64,000 nt of DNA from Methanomicrobia archaeon (GTDB lineage Archaea > Halobacteriota > Bog-38 > Methanoflorentales > Methanoflorentaceae), in contig JACTTZ010000005.1 of NCBI GenBank assembly GCA_015660915.1, positions 93,035 through 157,034 on the forward strand, given 5' to 3'. How positions within the stretch are numbered: the first letter of the stretch is position 1; every line of letters begins with the position of its first letter. Position numbers and translations under genes: made by a program. This document shows, piece by piece, positions 49,874 to 59,273 of the stretch. Under the pieces are notes generated by a model, which was given only the letters and a program-made list of their open reading frames with translations, was not told the origin of the DNA and did no database searches.

Positions 49874-50377
49874 ATGGAATACAAACGCATCTTACTAGGA
49901 ACCGACGGCGGGGAACTTATGGGACCCGTCTACGATCACAGTGCTTACATGGCACAACTTGCGGATGCAACGGTACATACGGTTTACATTCTAGACGCGT
50001 GGTTTACCAAATATCCGAGTACCCGGGGAATGGAGAGCATGTACTACACCCTGCTCAGTAAAGGCAAGGAGATTGTCGCTAACGCTAAGAAAGAGCTAAC
50101 TGCGCGCGGGGTTAGAGGAAAACGTGTTATCACTGAGATGCTCGAAGGCTCTCCTGCAGAGAGACTAGTCGAATATGCTGAAAGCCACGCGATTAACCTC
50201 ATCATTATGGGTGCGCACGGACGTAAAGGTCTGGATCGCCTAATCATTGGCAGCGTCACTGATAAAATTATACGTGAGGCTAAGGTGCCGTGGTTGTCGT
50301 ACGGAGCCCGTAACGACGCGCATAAATGGTATTGCGGGAGCGTTCGCGCTTCCTTTCTTCTTTCTAGCCGTGCTTGA
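49874..50377 (+). CDS. Universal stress protein (UspA family), C-terminus shifted
   Basis: Starts at ATG 49874 after GAGGTGAAC. YKRILLGTDGG, the long Val/Ile strands, and the ATP-binding motif MGAHGRKGLDRLIIGSVTDK mark UspA. After REAKVP the usual hydrophobic strand is missing in this frame (WLSYGARND), while the neighbouring frame reads VVVRSP and stops at 50311, which is the normal end. So one extra base near 50291 probably adds 28 foreign residues. The protein up to that point is complete. Confidence 0.82.
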   Translation: MEYKRILLGTDGGELMGPVYDHSAYMAQLADATVHTVYILDAWFTKYPSTRGMESMYYTLLSKGKEIVANAKKELTARGVRGKRVITEMLEGSPAERLVEYAESHAINLIIMGAHGRKGLDRLIIGSVTDKIIREAKVPWLSYGARNDAHKWYCGSVRASFLLSSRA

Positions 50378-50466
50378 CGGGCCTTGTAGGTTAGAATCGG
50401 AGATTATTAGAGCTATAGCATTATAATAATTGCTAGCATTACATTATAGTTAAAGCTGGTAAGACT

Positions 50467-50652
50467 ATGGTCAGTGCTGAAGAAAAAACAACCATTACTG
50501 TCTCAAAGGATACGCGGGAATGGCTCATAATGCTGAAGCTTGAAATACAGGCAGCCAAAATGACAGAGCTATCACAAGACGCTATTATCAGGCTAGCACT
50601 CGCTTGCTTAGAACGGCACAAGCAAGAGGTTGAAAAAATATGGACTTTATAG
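50467..50652 (+). CDS. Ribbon-helix-helix-like small protein
   Basis: 61 residues: KTTITVSKDTREWLIMLKLE is a strand plus helix as in RHH regulators, and TELSQDAIIRLALACLERHK is a second helix pair. It overlaps the next small frame by 13 bases. The C-terminal 25 residues recur in that frame, so the region carries a partial duplication. Possible antitoxin or plasmid regulator, inferred from type and size only. Confidence 0.55.
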   Translation: MVSAEEKTTITVSKDTREWLIMLKLEIQAAKMTELSQDAIIRLALACLERHKQEVEKIWTL

Positions 50653-50756
50653 GCGTCAAGACGCAAGAACTCTCACAGGATGATGTAGTCAGGTTGGCCC
50701 TGACCTGCTTAGAGAAGCACAAAGATGAGTTCAATAGAGGAGAGCTAGAGAGGTAG
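50640..50756 (+). CDS. 38-residue duplicate of the RHH C-terminus
   Basis: From ATG 50640: MDFIGVKTQELSQDDVVRLA, then LTCLEKHKDEF. It matches the C-terminal half of the preceding protein but lacks the strand and first helix. A duplication relic or a small partner protein. It ends three bases before the next gene. Confidence 0.4.
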   Translation: MDFIGVKTQELSQDDVVRLALTCLEKHKDEFNRGELER

Positions 50757-50759
50757 GTC

Positions 50760-51233
50760 ATGGAAACATTTAGACGCATGACTGATATGAAAGTAAAAGC
50801 TCGCACGGCCCTTTTAGAACAGTTGGCTAAAGAGGCTACTACATATCTTCAAAAGCGCTTTAACGAAGTCGAACAGGAGTCAGCTGAGGACAAAGCCGAG
50901 TGGGACGCTGAAATAGACAGGCTGAATGAAATAGCTATTAAAGAGCTGGGAGAGATTATTTTCTCGCACGATAAGGAAACATTGCCGCTACGCCTTGAAA
51001 GCTATGATGTTAGTCAAACTGAAGACTACTATTTGTTGAGTTTTTTTATATCTGACCAAGAAAAGCCAGTTGCTCGTTTTAAAAAGCTGTTTCCCGGCCA
51101 AAAGTACAAGCCTGATAGAGCAATAAACGAGGTCCAAAAATGGAAGGCATTGGCTACGTGCGTGAGGTCTATTCGTAACTTCACGTTAAAACGGCACCCG
51201 CTCATAGATCTCCGACAAGTCCTCCTAACGTGA
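50760..51233 (+). CDS. Hypothetical helical protein, third gene of the RHH cluster
   Basis: 157 residues from ATG 50760. The N-terminal 75 residues form a coiled coil (LEQLAKEATTYLQKRFNEVE, QESAEDKAEWDAEIDRLNEI). The rest is mixed, with DYYLLSFFISDQEKPVARFK and a basic end. Cotranscribed with the two small RHH frames (3-base spacing). The context resembles an antitoxin-effector or virus regulatory unit, but nothing here is diagnostic. Family unknown. Confidence 0.55.
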   Translation: METFRRMTDMKVKARTALLEQLAKEATTYLQKRFNEVEQESAEDKAEWDAEIDRLNEIAIKELGEIIFSHDKETLPLRLESYDVSQTEDYYLLSFFISDQEKPVARFKKLFPGQKYKPDRAINEVQKWKALATCVRSIRNFTLKRHPLIDLRQVLLT

Positions 51234-51428
51234 AAGCTCGACTTCTCTCCAATACTTCATATACACATCGTAGACGTGCTCAGGCAGCGGATGCTTGTAA
51301 AACCGCCAATCCACCCCAGAAACCCCGTGCGTCAGTATGAAGTTCTTGTTTTGATGATATGCAGCTTCTGTGCAATCAACCCGCGACCCTGCGTGAGTTT
51401 CCGCCGGACAGTCAGGAAATAAGCTCAT
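51225..51428 (-). CDS. Short hypothetical protein
   Basis: 67 residues from ATG 51428 (MSLFPDCPAET). It has two cysteines, His/Tyr-rich segments and KHPLPEHVYDVYMKYWREVE near the end. It overlaps the stop of the preceding convergent gene by 9 bases. No family recognised; the even distribution of charged and aromatic residues suggests a real protein, perhaps a fragment. Confidence 0.4.
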   Translation of the reverse strand: MSLFPDCPAETHAGSRVDCTEAAYHQNKNFILTHGVSGVDWRFYKHPLPEHVYDVYMKYWREVELSR

Positions 51429-51521
51429 TTTGGGGCTTATATTCAAAATGGCGAGCTGTGGGGGCCCTATTCGTCGTTCGACGACTCAGCCTCAAGACGT
51501 CATGGGGGTGATGATTGTTCT

Positions 51522-52205
51522 TTAACTACCTCCGCGCTGACGCGTCCAGCGAAGCGCTACAAACACTGTCGCAAGAGCTCCAAGTCCATATAGCACCTCG
51601 AATCCGGGAAGCGGATTCTGGCTCTTGGCTGCGGAACTCACTTGTGCGACGTTCGTCGTTGAAGGATTTGCACTGGCAGTCACGCTCGAAGTAGCGGCTG
51701 ACGTCGTCGGCAACGCAGTTGGTGATGGAGTTGCTGACGCCGAACCAGCGACGTTTGCTGCGACTCGCGTTACCGTGACCGCGTCAACGGCCTGCGCACC
51801 TGATGGCAGTTTCGCTATTCCCGTTCGCTGCGCAGCGTCTGTACTTAGGGCACTACTAGCGCTTGGATTGGCGGTGAACGCTAGGATCTGGAACGTCTTG
51901 CCAACGCCGAACGTGCTGCCTACCGAGAGACGTGTTGACCACGTCGCATCAATCCCCACCGTGATCGGGGGGGCTTGCGGATAGTATATGCCCGCGGTAG
52001 GATCGTAGGGCACTATCCAAAGCGAATATCCCTTTGCGAGTTGTGCTTTGCCACTCACAGGTTGAGTAGGACCAGCTTTGCCATTATTAGATGGCGAGTT
52101 GATCTTCACCGTGCCTCCTTGCGTTTGTGCGCTTGCAACAGCGCAAACTGATGTTAGCACGAGCAAACTCACAAGTAATAAGATGGCCCATTTATGCGCG
52201 CTCAT
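51522..52205 (-). CDS. Surface protein with PGF-CTERM-like C-terminus
   Basis: 227 residues from ATG 52205 with AGAGGTATCC upstream. A signal peptide (HKWAILLLVSLLVLTSVCAV) is followed by a beta-rich domain with INSPSNNGKAG and WIVPYDPTAGIYYPQ, then a Ser/Thr/Ala/Pro stalk. The end LPGFEVLYGLGALATVFVA plus RWTRQR has the tripartite form of archaeosortase targets: PGF motif, membrane span, basic residues. The archaeosortase itself is not in the window. A cell-surface or S-layer-associated role is inferred. Confidence 0.7.
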   Translation of the reverse strand: MSAHKWAILLLVSLLVLTSVCAVASAQTQGGTVKINSPSNNGKAGPTQPVSGKAQLAKGYSLWIVPYDPTAGIYYPQAPPITVGIDATWSTRLSVGSTFGVGKTFQILAFTANPSASSALSTDAAQRTGIAKLPSGAQAVDAVTVTRVAANVAGSASATPSPTALPTTSAATSSVTASANPSTTNVAQVSSAAKSQNPLPGFEVLYGLGALATVFVALRWTRQRGGS

Positions 52206-52531
52206 GTGGATACCTCTTACAAACGAGCTGCCGATTACCAGATAAACTTTTTCAATTGGTTCTAAACTAGCTACGGAGGATTCTGCCACTGGGAGAATCC
52301 CCCTAAACGGCCGTCAGATTGAGAGATAGCGAGCGCATCCGCGCAGTTAATTATAAAAAGCATCGTTCTGACTAATAGCTGGAGATTGGGCTATCAGGTG
52401 GCTTAAAACTTAAAGGCGCTCCCAGCCTAAATCGACGAAATATCCAGGTAATCAGAGCTGCTTATTGGCACGCCGTGGTCGCGGCGGGTTTCATCCAGTT
52501 GGAGGCGACCGCGATTCAGAAACGTTCACAC
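52206..52531. other. Divergent promoter region upstream of gatB
   Basis: 326 bases. TTATAAAAAG at 52351-52360 and CTTAAAACTTAAAGG near 52392 are AT-rich candidates for TATA boxes. No separate gene is seen. Confidence 0.4.
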
Positions 52532-53941
52532 ATGATCACGGAAAGAACCGACGTTGTCATAGGGCTCGAAGTACACGTCCAACTGACAACGCACTCGAAG
52601 CTTTTTTGCGGATGTTCGACGCGCTATCAAGACTCAGAGCCAAATACCCACACGTGCCCGATTTGCCTCGGCCTTCCGGGCAGTTTGCCAGTCATCAATG
52701 AGATGGCAGTCGTGTACGCCGAACGGGTCGCAAAAGCGCTCAGCTGCTCGGTCCAACGGACGCAGTTCTACAGGAAGAACTATTACTACCCCGACCTGCC
52801 GAAAGGCTTCCAAATCAGCCAGTATGACTTTCCGCTCGCCATAAATGGCTACTTGATGGTGGATAGCGAGGGCCAAGAACGAAGGATCCGGATCAGGCGG
52901 GTGCATTTGGAAGAGGATCCTGGGAAGCTGACGTACCGCGGCACCATCGAAAAAGCCCAATACTCACTCATTGATTATAACCGCTCAGGCGTACCGCTCC
53001 TCGAAGTGGTAACCGAGCCTGATCTTCGGACTCCCAAAGAGGCTAGGCGCTTTCTCAATAAGTTGCGTAACATCCTCGAGTATCTCGACGTCTTCGACGG
53101 CAACCTCGAAGGATCGCTTCGGGTCGATGCAAACGTCTCGATCGCCGGCGGGCAACGTGCTGAGGTTAAGAACATCTCGTCCTACAAGGGCGTCGAAAAA
53201 GCGCTCCTCTTTGAAATAACCCGCCAACGAAACCTGCTTCGAAGGGGTATCCACATCACACAGGAAACGCGACACTTCGATGAGGCGCGCGGCATCACGA
53301 TTTCGCTGCGTTCAAAGGAGCAAGAGCACGACTATCGGTACTTCCCCGAACCTGATCTGGCTCAAGTCGACCCCGAGCCGCTGGTCAAAAAATTCCCGCA
53401 GCAAGTGGAAATAGAGCTCCCTGACACTAAGCGCCGCCGTTTTATCGAGCAGTACCGCATTTCAGACTACCTCGCGAAAGTGCTCACCGCGTCGAAGCCT
53501 CTCGCCGATTACTACGAAACGGTCGCCGCACTCGTCGACCCATCGGCGGCCGCAAGCTGGGTCGTAGACGTTCTCCAAGGCGAGCTCAACTACCGCGGCC
53601 TTACCCTTGACGCGTTCAGCCCCGCCTACTTAGTCGACGTCATTACCAACGTGACCGATGGACACATCACCGAAAAGGCAGCAGTCAAGGTCATACGAAT
53701 CGTTCTCGACCGTGGCGGCACCCCTTGCGAGATCATCGACGAGCAAGCGCTCCACACTGCACCAGCCGAGCAGATCACGACAGCGGTTAAGCAAGCGATC
53801 GAGGAGAACCCACAAGCCGTAGCAGATTATCAAAGCGGGAAGAAAGGCGCACTCAACTTTCTCGTGGGTCAGGTTATGAAAAAGACGCGGGGGCGGGCCG
53901 ACCCCGCTCTGACCAACCGTCTTATCCAGGAGCAGCTTTGA
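52532..53941 (+). CDS. gatB: Asp-tRNA(Asn)/Glu-tRNA(Gln) amidotransferase subunit B
   Basis: 469 residues from ATG 52532 ([18 protein letters not shown]). Diagnostic segments: [34 protein letters not shown] (zinc-binding Cys), [33 protein letters not shown] and [18 protein letters not shown], then the YqeY-like tail. GatB activates the mischarged tRNA for transfer of ammonia from GatA. It forms an operon with topA: the stop TGA and the next ATG share a base. gatA and gatC are elsewhere. Confidence 0.95.
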   Translation: MITERTDVVIGLEVHVQLTTHSKLFCGCSTRYQDSEPNTHTCPICLGLPGSLPVINEMAVVYAERVAKALSCSVQRTQFYRKNYYYPDLPKGFQISQYDFPLAINGYLMVDSEGQERRIRIRRVHLEEDPGKLTYRGTIEKAQYSLIDYNRSGVPLLEVVTEPDLRTPKEARRFLNKLRNILEYLDVFDGNLEGSLRVDANVSIAGGQRAEVKNISSYKGVEKALLFEITRQRNLLRRGIHITQETRHFDEARGITISLRSKEQEHDYRYFPEPDLAQVDPEPLVKKFPQQVEIELPDTKRRRFIEQYRISDYLAKVLTASKPLADYYETVAALVDPSAAASWVVDVLQGELNYRGLTLDAFSPAYLVDVITNVTDGHITEKAAVKVIRIVLDRGGTPCEIIDEQALHTAPAEQITTAVKQAIEENPQAVADYQSGKKGALNFLVGQVMKKTRGRADPALTNRLIQEQL

Positions 53942-55977
53942 TGCATCTGGTCGTCACCGAAAAAGACCTCGCAGCGAAGAGGATCGCCGACATTCTCTCA
54001 GACGGGGCGGCATCGCCTACGAAAGTCTCGAGCGCCAACGCATACCGTTTTAACAGTACGGTCGTTCTAGGCCTCAAGGGCCACATCGTGAAGCTTGACT
54101 TCCCCGATGAGTACAGGGACTGGAAAGTCGACCTTCACGACTTAATACGGGCAGACATTGTCACCGTTCCAACCCACAAAACGATCGTGGCAGGCCTTAA
54201 ACAGGCCGCCAAGGACGCCGATAGAGTTACAATCGCAACAGATTTTGACACAGAAGGCGAACTTATTGGTTTAGAGGCGTGCACGATTATTAAGTCTGTA
54301 AAAGACGTCGAGGTTGAGCGCGTGCGATTTAGCGCGATGACGCCGATCGAGGTCAAACGCGCGTTTCGCTCGCCCACGAAAATCGACCTCAACCTCGCCC
54401 GTTCAGGCGAGGCACGGCAAGCTGTGGACCTTATCTGGGGCGCTGCGCTTACGCGTTTCATATCTACCGCTGCGAAGCGACTCGGGAACCGCTTTCTATC
54501 TGCAGGACGAGTACAGAGTCCGACGCTGGCGCTGATCGTCGATCGCGAGCGTAAGATCGCACAATTCGTGCCTGAGCCTTACTGGGAAGTGTTTATAGAC
54601 CTTAACACCGGCTGCGAGACGTTTCACGCAAAACATCAAACCGACCGATTTCGAGAAAAAGCAAGTGCACTTGCTGCTGGTGAAAACATCGGTGACACGG
54701 CTACCGTCGTAACGTTTGCCAAAACAGAACGAGTGGATGCGCCACCAAAGCCCTTCAATACCACGGAGTTTATCGCTGCGGCAAGCGCGCTCGGCATTTC
54801 GGCTAGCCGCGCCATGGATACTGCCGAGCGCCTATATACTGCAGGATGGATCAGCTATCCGCGTACAGACAACACGGTGTACCCGAATGAGCTCGATCTC
54901 CGCCTCACCGTTAATATGTTCAAGAGCGGCCCGTTCGCTGAGAACGCTCGTTTGCTGCTCCAACAAGAACGGTTGGTCGCCACCCGAGGAAAAAAGCAAA
55001 CGACCGATCATCCGCCGATCCATCCAACGATGCGCGCCACTCAATCGAATCTCGAGCCACTCAGCTGGAAGCTCTACGAACTCGTCGTGCGACGGTTCTT
55101 TGCGACGCTTTCTGACCCAGCCCGTTGGTGCACGAAAAAGGTCACGCTGGAATCCCACGGAGAGCTATTCAGGGCGACGGGGCTCGAGCTGTCACACCGA
55201 GGCTGGCGCTTTCACTATCCTTATGCGCAGACGCAAGAGCGACATCTGCCGGATCTTCACGAGGGCACGGTCCTTACCGTCACGAACAAACAGATCGTCG
55301 AAAAGGAGACGCAGCCCCCCCAGCGATGGGGACAAGGCCAGCTTATCAAAAAGATGGAAGAACTCGGACTGGGAACGAAAAGCACACGACACGAGATCAT
55401 AACGAAACTCGCTCAGCGAGGCTATATCGACGTCAGTCCCCTACGTCCGACCGGTATCGCGTGTAGCGTCACCGAATCACTCGAGCGCTACGCACCGACT
55501 ATCACGAAACCGGAGATGACCCGCCTGCTCGAAGAGGAAATGGAGAAGGTCACCGTAGGCGCACTTTCAAAGGAGTTTGTCGTGGTCAACTCGAGGGACA
55601 TTCTTGATAAGGTCTTAAACACACTCGATGAGCGATACCAAGAGATCTGCGCGTCGCTGCAAACGGGCCTGCGCGGCGACGCGACCGTCGGAACGTGTCC
55701 TCAGTGCAACTCGGACCTTATCGTGCGCCGCTCGAAACGTGGCGGACGGTTTATAGGGTGTTCTGGATATCCAAACTGCACCTTCGGACTCCCACTGCCC
55801 AAAACGGGGAGGCTTCGCATCACTGCCCGCAAGTGCAAGCAGCACGACATGCGACTAATCAAAGTGCAGACTGGCAAGCGATTGTGGGACCTCGGATGCC
55901 CACAATGCAACTATAGCAGCTGGATGGAAAAGAACAAAAGGAAGGAGACCACTCAACCACATCCGGGGCACGACTGA
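53941..55977 (+). CDS. topA: DNA topoisomerase I (type IA)
   Basis: 678 residues from ATG 53941. TOPRIM acidic residues lie in VTEKDLAAKRIADIL and ATDFDTEGELIGLEA. The catalytic Tyr is in GWISYPRTDNTVYP, preceded by RVQSPTLALIVDRER. The C-terminus has two zinc modules (TCPQCNSDLIVRRSKRGGRF with CSGYPNC, and GCPQCNYSSW). It relaxes negative supercoils by single-strand passage. Coupled to gatB. Confidence 0.95.
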   Translation: MHLVVTEKDLAAKRIADILSDGAASPTKVSSANAYRFNSTVVLGLKGHIVKLDFPDEYRDWKVDLHDLIRADIVTVPTHKTIVAGLKQAAKDADRVTIATDFDTEGELIGLEACTIIKSVKDVEVERVRFSAMTPIEVKRAFRSPTKIDLNLARSGEARQAVDLIWGAALTRFISTAAKRLGNRFLSAGRVQSPTLALIVDRERKIAQFVPEPYWEVFIDLNTGCETFHAKHQTDRFREKASALAAGENIGDTATVVTFAKTERVDAPPKPFNTTEFIAAASALGISASRAMDTAERLYTAGWISYPRTDNTVYPNELDLRLTVNMFKSGPFAENARLLLQQERLVATRGKKQTTDHPPIHPTMRATQSNLEPLSWKLYELVVRRFFATLSDPARWCTKKVTLESHGELFRATGLELSHRGWRFHYPYAQTQERHLPDLHEGTVLTVTNKQIVEKETQPPQRWGQGQLIKKMEELGLGTKSTRHEIITKLAQRGYIDVSPLRPTGIACSVTESLERYAPTITKPEMTRLLEEEMEKVTVGALSKEFVVVNSRDILDKVLNTLDERYQEICASLQTGLRGDATVGTCPQCNSDLIVRRSKRGGRFIGCSGYPNCTFGLPLPKTGRLRITARKCKQHDMRLIKVQTGKRLWDLGCPQCNYSSWMEKNKRKETTQPHPGHD

Positions 55978-55984
55978 AAAACGC

Positions 55985-56728
55985 TTAGTGCTGTATTGCG
56001 CGGACAAAGCTTGCGATTTTGTTTTCGATGTCCGCGTCCTCTTCGATTGCTGTACCCGTTACGATAACATCCGCCCCGGCCTGCGCGAGCAACGCGGCCT
56101 GCTTATCCGTCCGTATCCCGCCGCCGACGATGAGCTTCGTATCGTCTATGGCTGCTTTTGCCGCTTTGACCATTACGGGCGGCACCGTATCTGAGACGCC
56201 AGAACCTGCCTCAAGGTAGATCCACCGCATGCCCATGTATTTTCCAGCGAGCGCGTATGCAGCAGCAATCTCAGGCTTGTTGCGAGGAACTAGCCGTGCG
56301 TCACCTATCCAGCCAACAGTGCCGCCCGGTTCGACGATGATATACGCCACCGGAAGCGGCTCCACTCCGTAGCGTTTAATAAAAACGGCGCCGAGAGCTT
56401 GGTTTGTGCTGAGATACGCCACATTTCTCGAGTTTAACAGACACAAGAAGAAGATCGCGTCGGCGGCGATGCTAACGCTGCCAACATCCGACGGGAAGAT
56501 GATCGTGGGGACTTTCGTGCTGCCCTTAATTTCCTGCACCGTGCACTCTAGACCGCGGCCGCCGACGCCGACAGAACCCCCAACAAGAATCGCGGTCGTG
56601 CCTCCCGCTGTCGCGCCCCGAGCAATGTCCGCAGCTTCCTCTGGCGATTGGGAGTCGGGATCGACAAGCGTTAGATGTATCGTTCCTTGCCTAGTGATCG
56701 CCTCTTGAAGCTGCTGCTCAATCGTCAA
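55985..56728 (-). CDS. Geranylgeranylglyceryl phosphate synthase
   Basis: 247 residues from TTG 56728. TIM-barrel prenyltransferase with HLTLVDPDSQSPEEAADIAR, ILVGGSVGVGGRGLE, TIIFPSDVGSVS, and YLEAGSGVSDTVPP with the phosphate site LIVGGGIRTDKQA. It joins geranylgeranyl diphosphate to sn-glycerol 1-phosphate, the first ether bond of archaeal lipids. Last gene of a minus-strand group with L40e and Tsr3; only 4 bases separate it from L40e. The UbiA enzyme for the next step is at 1-223. Confidence 0.95.
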   Translation of the reverse strand: MTIEQQLQEAITRQGTIHLTLVDPDSQSPEEAADIARGATAGGTTAILVGGSVGVGGRGLECTVQEIKGSTKVPTIIFPSDVGSVSIAADAIFFLCLLNSRNVAYLSTNQALGAVFIKRYGVEPLPVAYIIVEPGGTVGWIGDARLVPRNKPEIAAAYALAGKYMGMRWIYLEAGSGVSDTVPPVMVKAAKAAIDDTKLIVGGGIRTDKQAALLAQAGADVIVTGTAIEEDADIENKIASFVRAIQH

Positions 56729-56732
56729 CCGC

Positions 56733-56879
56733 CTAACCCCTTCGTTCCTTGGACTTGACTCTTAAGTGTTTATAACCGCATTTCCTACAACGCGTCGCCC
56801 TTGGCGGGTTGCGCGCGTTACATCGCATGCAGATTTTGATATTTAACAGCCTTTTTTCAGCTTCTGGAAAACGTGCCAT
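56733..56879 (-). CDS. rpl40e: Large ribosomal subunit protein eL40 (L40e)
   Basis: 48 residues from ATG 56879: [20 protein letters not shown], then [20 protein letters not shown] and VKSKERRG. The C4 zinc site (CxxC and CxxC) and the basic tail match the archaeal L40e of the 50S subunit. It lies between tsr3 and GGGP synthase, the common archaeal arrangement. Confidence 0.95.
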   Translation of the reverse strand: MARFPEAEKRLLNIKICMRCNARNPPRATRCRKCGYKHLRVKSKERRG

Positions 56880-56970
56880 CAGATGTACCTCTCACTTCGG
56901 AGCAACATACACCTAACAACACTTAATCTTTCTGTTCACGATAACCGCAAAAACGTTAACAAGAGGCCGT

Positions 56971-57474
56971 TTAGCCTCGCTCGTAGGCGCGTTCGCACGC
57001 AAGAAGGTCGGCGACAGTACTCGCTTCAGCGTACTCGTTGAGGGGGGCGGCGTTTAAGGCTAGGAAGGTTGGGCCCCATTTAAACTTACCTAGCAGCTCT
57101 TTTGCGCGTTCTTTCTCGCCAAAAACATAGAGAGCGGCCCCGAGCGCCTCTACCGTCGTGAGCTCGTACGGCCGCCCATAGTTGACAGGATTTGCCGCTA
57201 TGAGATAGGGAAGTCGCCGTCTGCAACGGGCGCGAAGCGATTGGAAGACGTGCTCACACTGTTTCCAGGAGCAGTCAACAGCGACCAGCGCGGCCACCTG
57301 ATCCGCGCGGCATAACGGCGCGCGGGCCGATGGGTCGAGCAGCACCGTATGCGCCCGTCCCAAGGAACGCGGCGTCGAAAAAAGATCCACTAGATGAAAT
57401 TTGGCCAGCTTCTTCGCTGTGCACTTCTTTGGATTACACTGCTCTGCGTGAAAGACGTACAACTGCGTGCTCAT
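56971..57474 (-). CDS. tsr3: 16S rRNA aminocarboxypropyltransferase Tsr3
   Basis: 167 residues from ATG 57474 (MSTQLYVFHAEQ). QCNPKKCTAKKLAKFHLVDL is the RLI-like/Tsr3 signature; VLLDPSARAPLC, VAVDCSWKQCE, LPYLIAANPVNYGRP and TTVEALGAALY form the SAM-binding core. It transfers the aminocarboxypropyl group of SAM to a hypermodified uridine of small-subunit rRNA. Upstream of L40e on the same strand. Confidence 0.93.
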   Translation of the reverse strand: MSTQLYVFHAEQCNPKKCTAKKLAKFHLVDLFSTPRSLGRAHTVLLDPSARAPLCRADQVAALVAVDCSWKQCEHVFQSLRARCRRRLPYLIAANPVNYGRPYELTTVEALGAALYVFGEKERAKELLGKFKWGPTFLALNAAPLNEYAEASTVADLLACERAYERG

Positions 57475-57486
57475 TTTCAGCAAGGC

Positions 57487-57855
57487 TTATTCTTGCGTCA
57501 AGATGAGATGATCGAGCTTGAACACACGCGAGAAGCCGCATTCGTCACAGACGACGTTCATCTTGTATTCGTCCAGATGAACCGTATGCACGGCCTGCTC
57601 TTTACAGTGCACGCAGGCACTGTGCTTCTCGAAGTCCCACGCATCATATTTCATGCCCAGTGGGGACATCGGCGGCGTATCCGTTCCGTAAATCACGCTT
57701 CGTATCACATAGTGACGCTGAGCGCCGCACGTCAAGCACGTGACGATTCCCCGTCCGTCCCCAATCCGCAAGACTTGCGTCGCTTTCGTTTGGCAGTAAA
57801 AACAAACGACTTCTTTTTCAAACTGCCATTCTTTAGGTGTTATTGTTGCACGCAT
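57487..57855 (-). CDS. Zinc-ribbon protein at the head of the tsr3-L40e operon
   Basis: 122 residues from ATG 57855 with GGTGG upstream. Four cysteine pairs in two modules: VVCFYCQTK with VTCLTCGAQRHY, and SACVHCKEQ with VVCDECGFSR, each a zinc ribbon. Between them IYGTDTPPMSPLGMKYDAWD is a linker. It is 12 bases ahead of tsr3. Position next to ribosome genes suggests an RNA or ribosome biogenesis role, but I do not recognise the family. Confidence 0.7.
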   Translation of the reverse strand: MRATITPKEWQFEKEVVCFYCQTKATQVLRIGDGRGIVTCLTCGAQRHYVIRSVIYGTDTPPMSPLGMKYDAWDFEKHSACVHCKEQAVHTVHLDEYKMNVVCDECGFSRVFKLDHLILTQE

Positions 57856-58014
57856 AGGCCCACCAGCGCCAAACGGCATCACGGCCTAACATGTCTTTTA
57901 TGGGCGCTCAATTATATAAGAATATTCAAAAAAAAGTGTGTGTCCAAAAAAGCTCCGAAAACGGGCTCTTTGGACCGGGAAAGGATATTGTAGCGAGGGC
58001 GATATGACACCGAG

Positions 58015-58317
58015 TTACATCGTGCAAAACGACGCGAGCTTATCCGCCACGTCGCCTGCTGTCGTTATTGGAAACTCGTCGGCCTTCATCTTGGCAACAT
58101 ACTCGTGAAGTTCTACTTTTTGACCTTTCATCGAGCACTGCATAGCCCAGCCCTTCGGAAACACGGTCATCAGCTGCTCGCGACTCGTTATCGGAAACGG
58201 CACCTGGGCTTTCTTCAACTCGAACACGATTTCAGCTTTGAAATTTTGGATCTCAGAGATCGCGGGATCGATACCATAGTCCTCAAATACAGGTTTCTTA
58301 GGGGGTTGTTCCGCCAT
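58015..58317 (-). CDS. MTH865-like protein
   Basis: 100 residues from ATG 58317 (MAEQPPKKPV). Two similar halves each end in a helix starting with a F-P-I motif: KKAQVPFPITSREQLMTVFP near residue 45 and ADEFPITTAGDVADKLAS at the end. This is the EF-hand-like small fold known from MTH865 of Methanothermobacter. Function unknown. An in-frame extension upstream is less likely, because the family starts near this Met. Confidence 0.75.
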   Translation of the reverse strand: MAEQPPKKPVFEDYGIDPAISEIQNFKAEIVFELKKAQVPFPITSREQLMTVFPKGWAMQCSMKGQKVELHEYVAKMKADEFPITTAGDVADKLASFCTM

Positions 58318-58517
58318 TATTATCGCCTCAATATAACAGATAGACTCCATCGATGTCTATGCATTAAGCCATATCGCTACATGGTTGCACGATATCTACT
58401 TAATAGTTTTGGAAAAAAAGCGGCTGAGCCCCAGATTCGACCTTTGCTCTGCAGAATTCAAGACGTAATCCGTAGTCTAGCCGCGCGATCACGCGTAACT
58501 TCGTTTTCGGTGCCTAG

Positions 58518-58931
58518 TTAGTCAAATTCGCTGTAGATTTGCTCCATCAGATTCGGCAGCCCGTTCAGGACGTCGCTACATGAGATTATGCCGAGGATCT
58601 CTTGCCCGTTAAAGACGGCAAGATGGTTCACCCCGCCTTTTCGAAACAGCTTGGCCGCGTACAGTATGGGCATTCCTGGGGATACGATGAAGAGCGGCTT
58701 GTTGGCCACCTCACCTACCGTCACCTTACCTATATCGACTTCATCGGCAAACAAATCAACGACGTCCCTCTGGGTAATGATGCCGAACGGCTCGTCTTTT
58801 TCGAGCGGCGACACAATGAACGCGTCTATTCCTGCTTCCACCATGCGCTTTGCAGCGTCGAGGAGGGAAAGGCTAGGATCAATAGTCGCCACCTCTTGTG
58901 CAATCACGTCCCTCACTTTGAGTCGCTTCAT
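58518..58931 (-). CDS. CBS-domain-pair protein
   Basis: 137 residues from ATG 58931 (MKRLKVRDVI). The two CBS units are visible as VRDVIAQEVATIDPSLSLLD, AAKRMVEAGIDAFIV, FGIITQRDVVDLFA and VANKPLFIVSPGMPILYAAK, NHLAVFNGQEILGIISCSDV. Such pairs bind AMP, ATP or SAM in a central cleft and report energy state. Stand-alone, no fused domain. Confidence 0.9.
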   Translation of the reverse strand: MKRLKVRDVIAQEVATIDPSLSLLDAAKRMVEAGIDAFIVSPLEKDEPFGIITQRDVVDLFADEVDIGKVTVGEVANKPLFIVSPGMPILYAAKLFRKGGVNHLAVFNGQEILGIISCSDVLNGLPNLMEQIYSEFD

Positions 58932-59273
58932 AATACTCACCCGTGTGTTATTGCGCTACCTCTGTACATAAAAGCTCGGATGCGTTGCGAGGCACGTAAG
59001 AAGGCCAAAAAAGGTGAGTCAGCGGCTGCAAGGGGTATGCCACGGTATTCGGCACATCCATTCGCACTGATGACGCGCAATAGCGATAGATGTAGACACT
59101 TTTGGCTAAATCGGCAACTTTAGCAAGCTCCATGATCTTAATTTTTAGCGCCGTTCTTCTTAAAACAAAAAAAAGTAATGAGTGAAAAACTGCCGCGAAC
59201 GGTTTCTTTTTTGCTAAACGCCCAAGAATCTTCTTTTTGAGCAGTATTGCTATTGAACCACAAAATATATCGT

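Noticed and set aside
58948-59133. 61-residue minus-strand frame before the CBS gene
   Set aside because: Begins with a plausible helix but then becomes irregular; no ribosome site and no homology that I can name.
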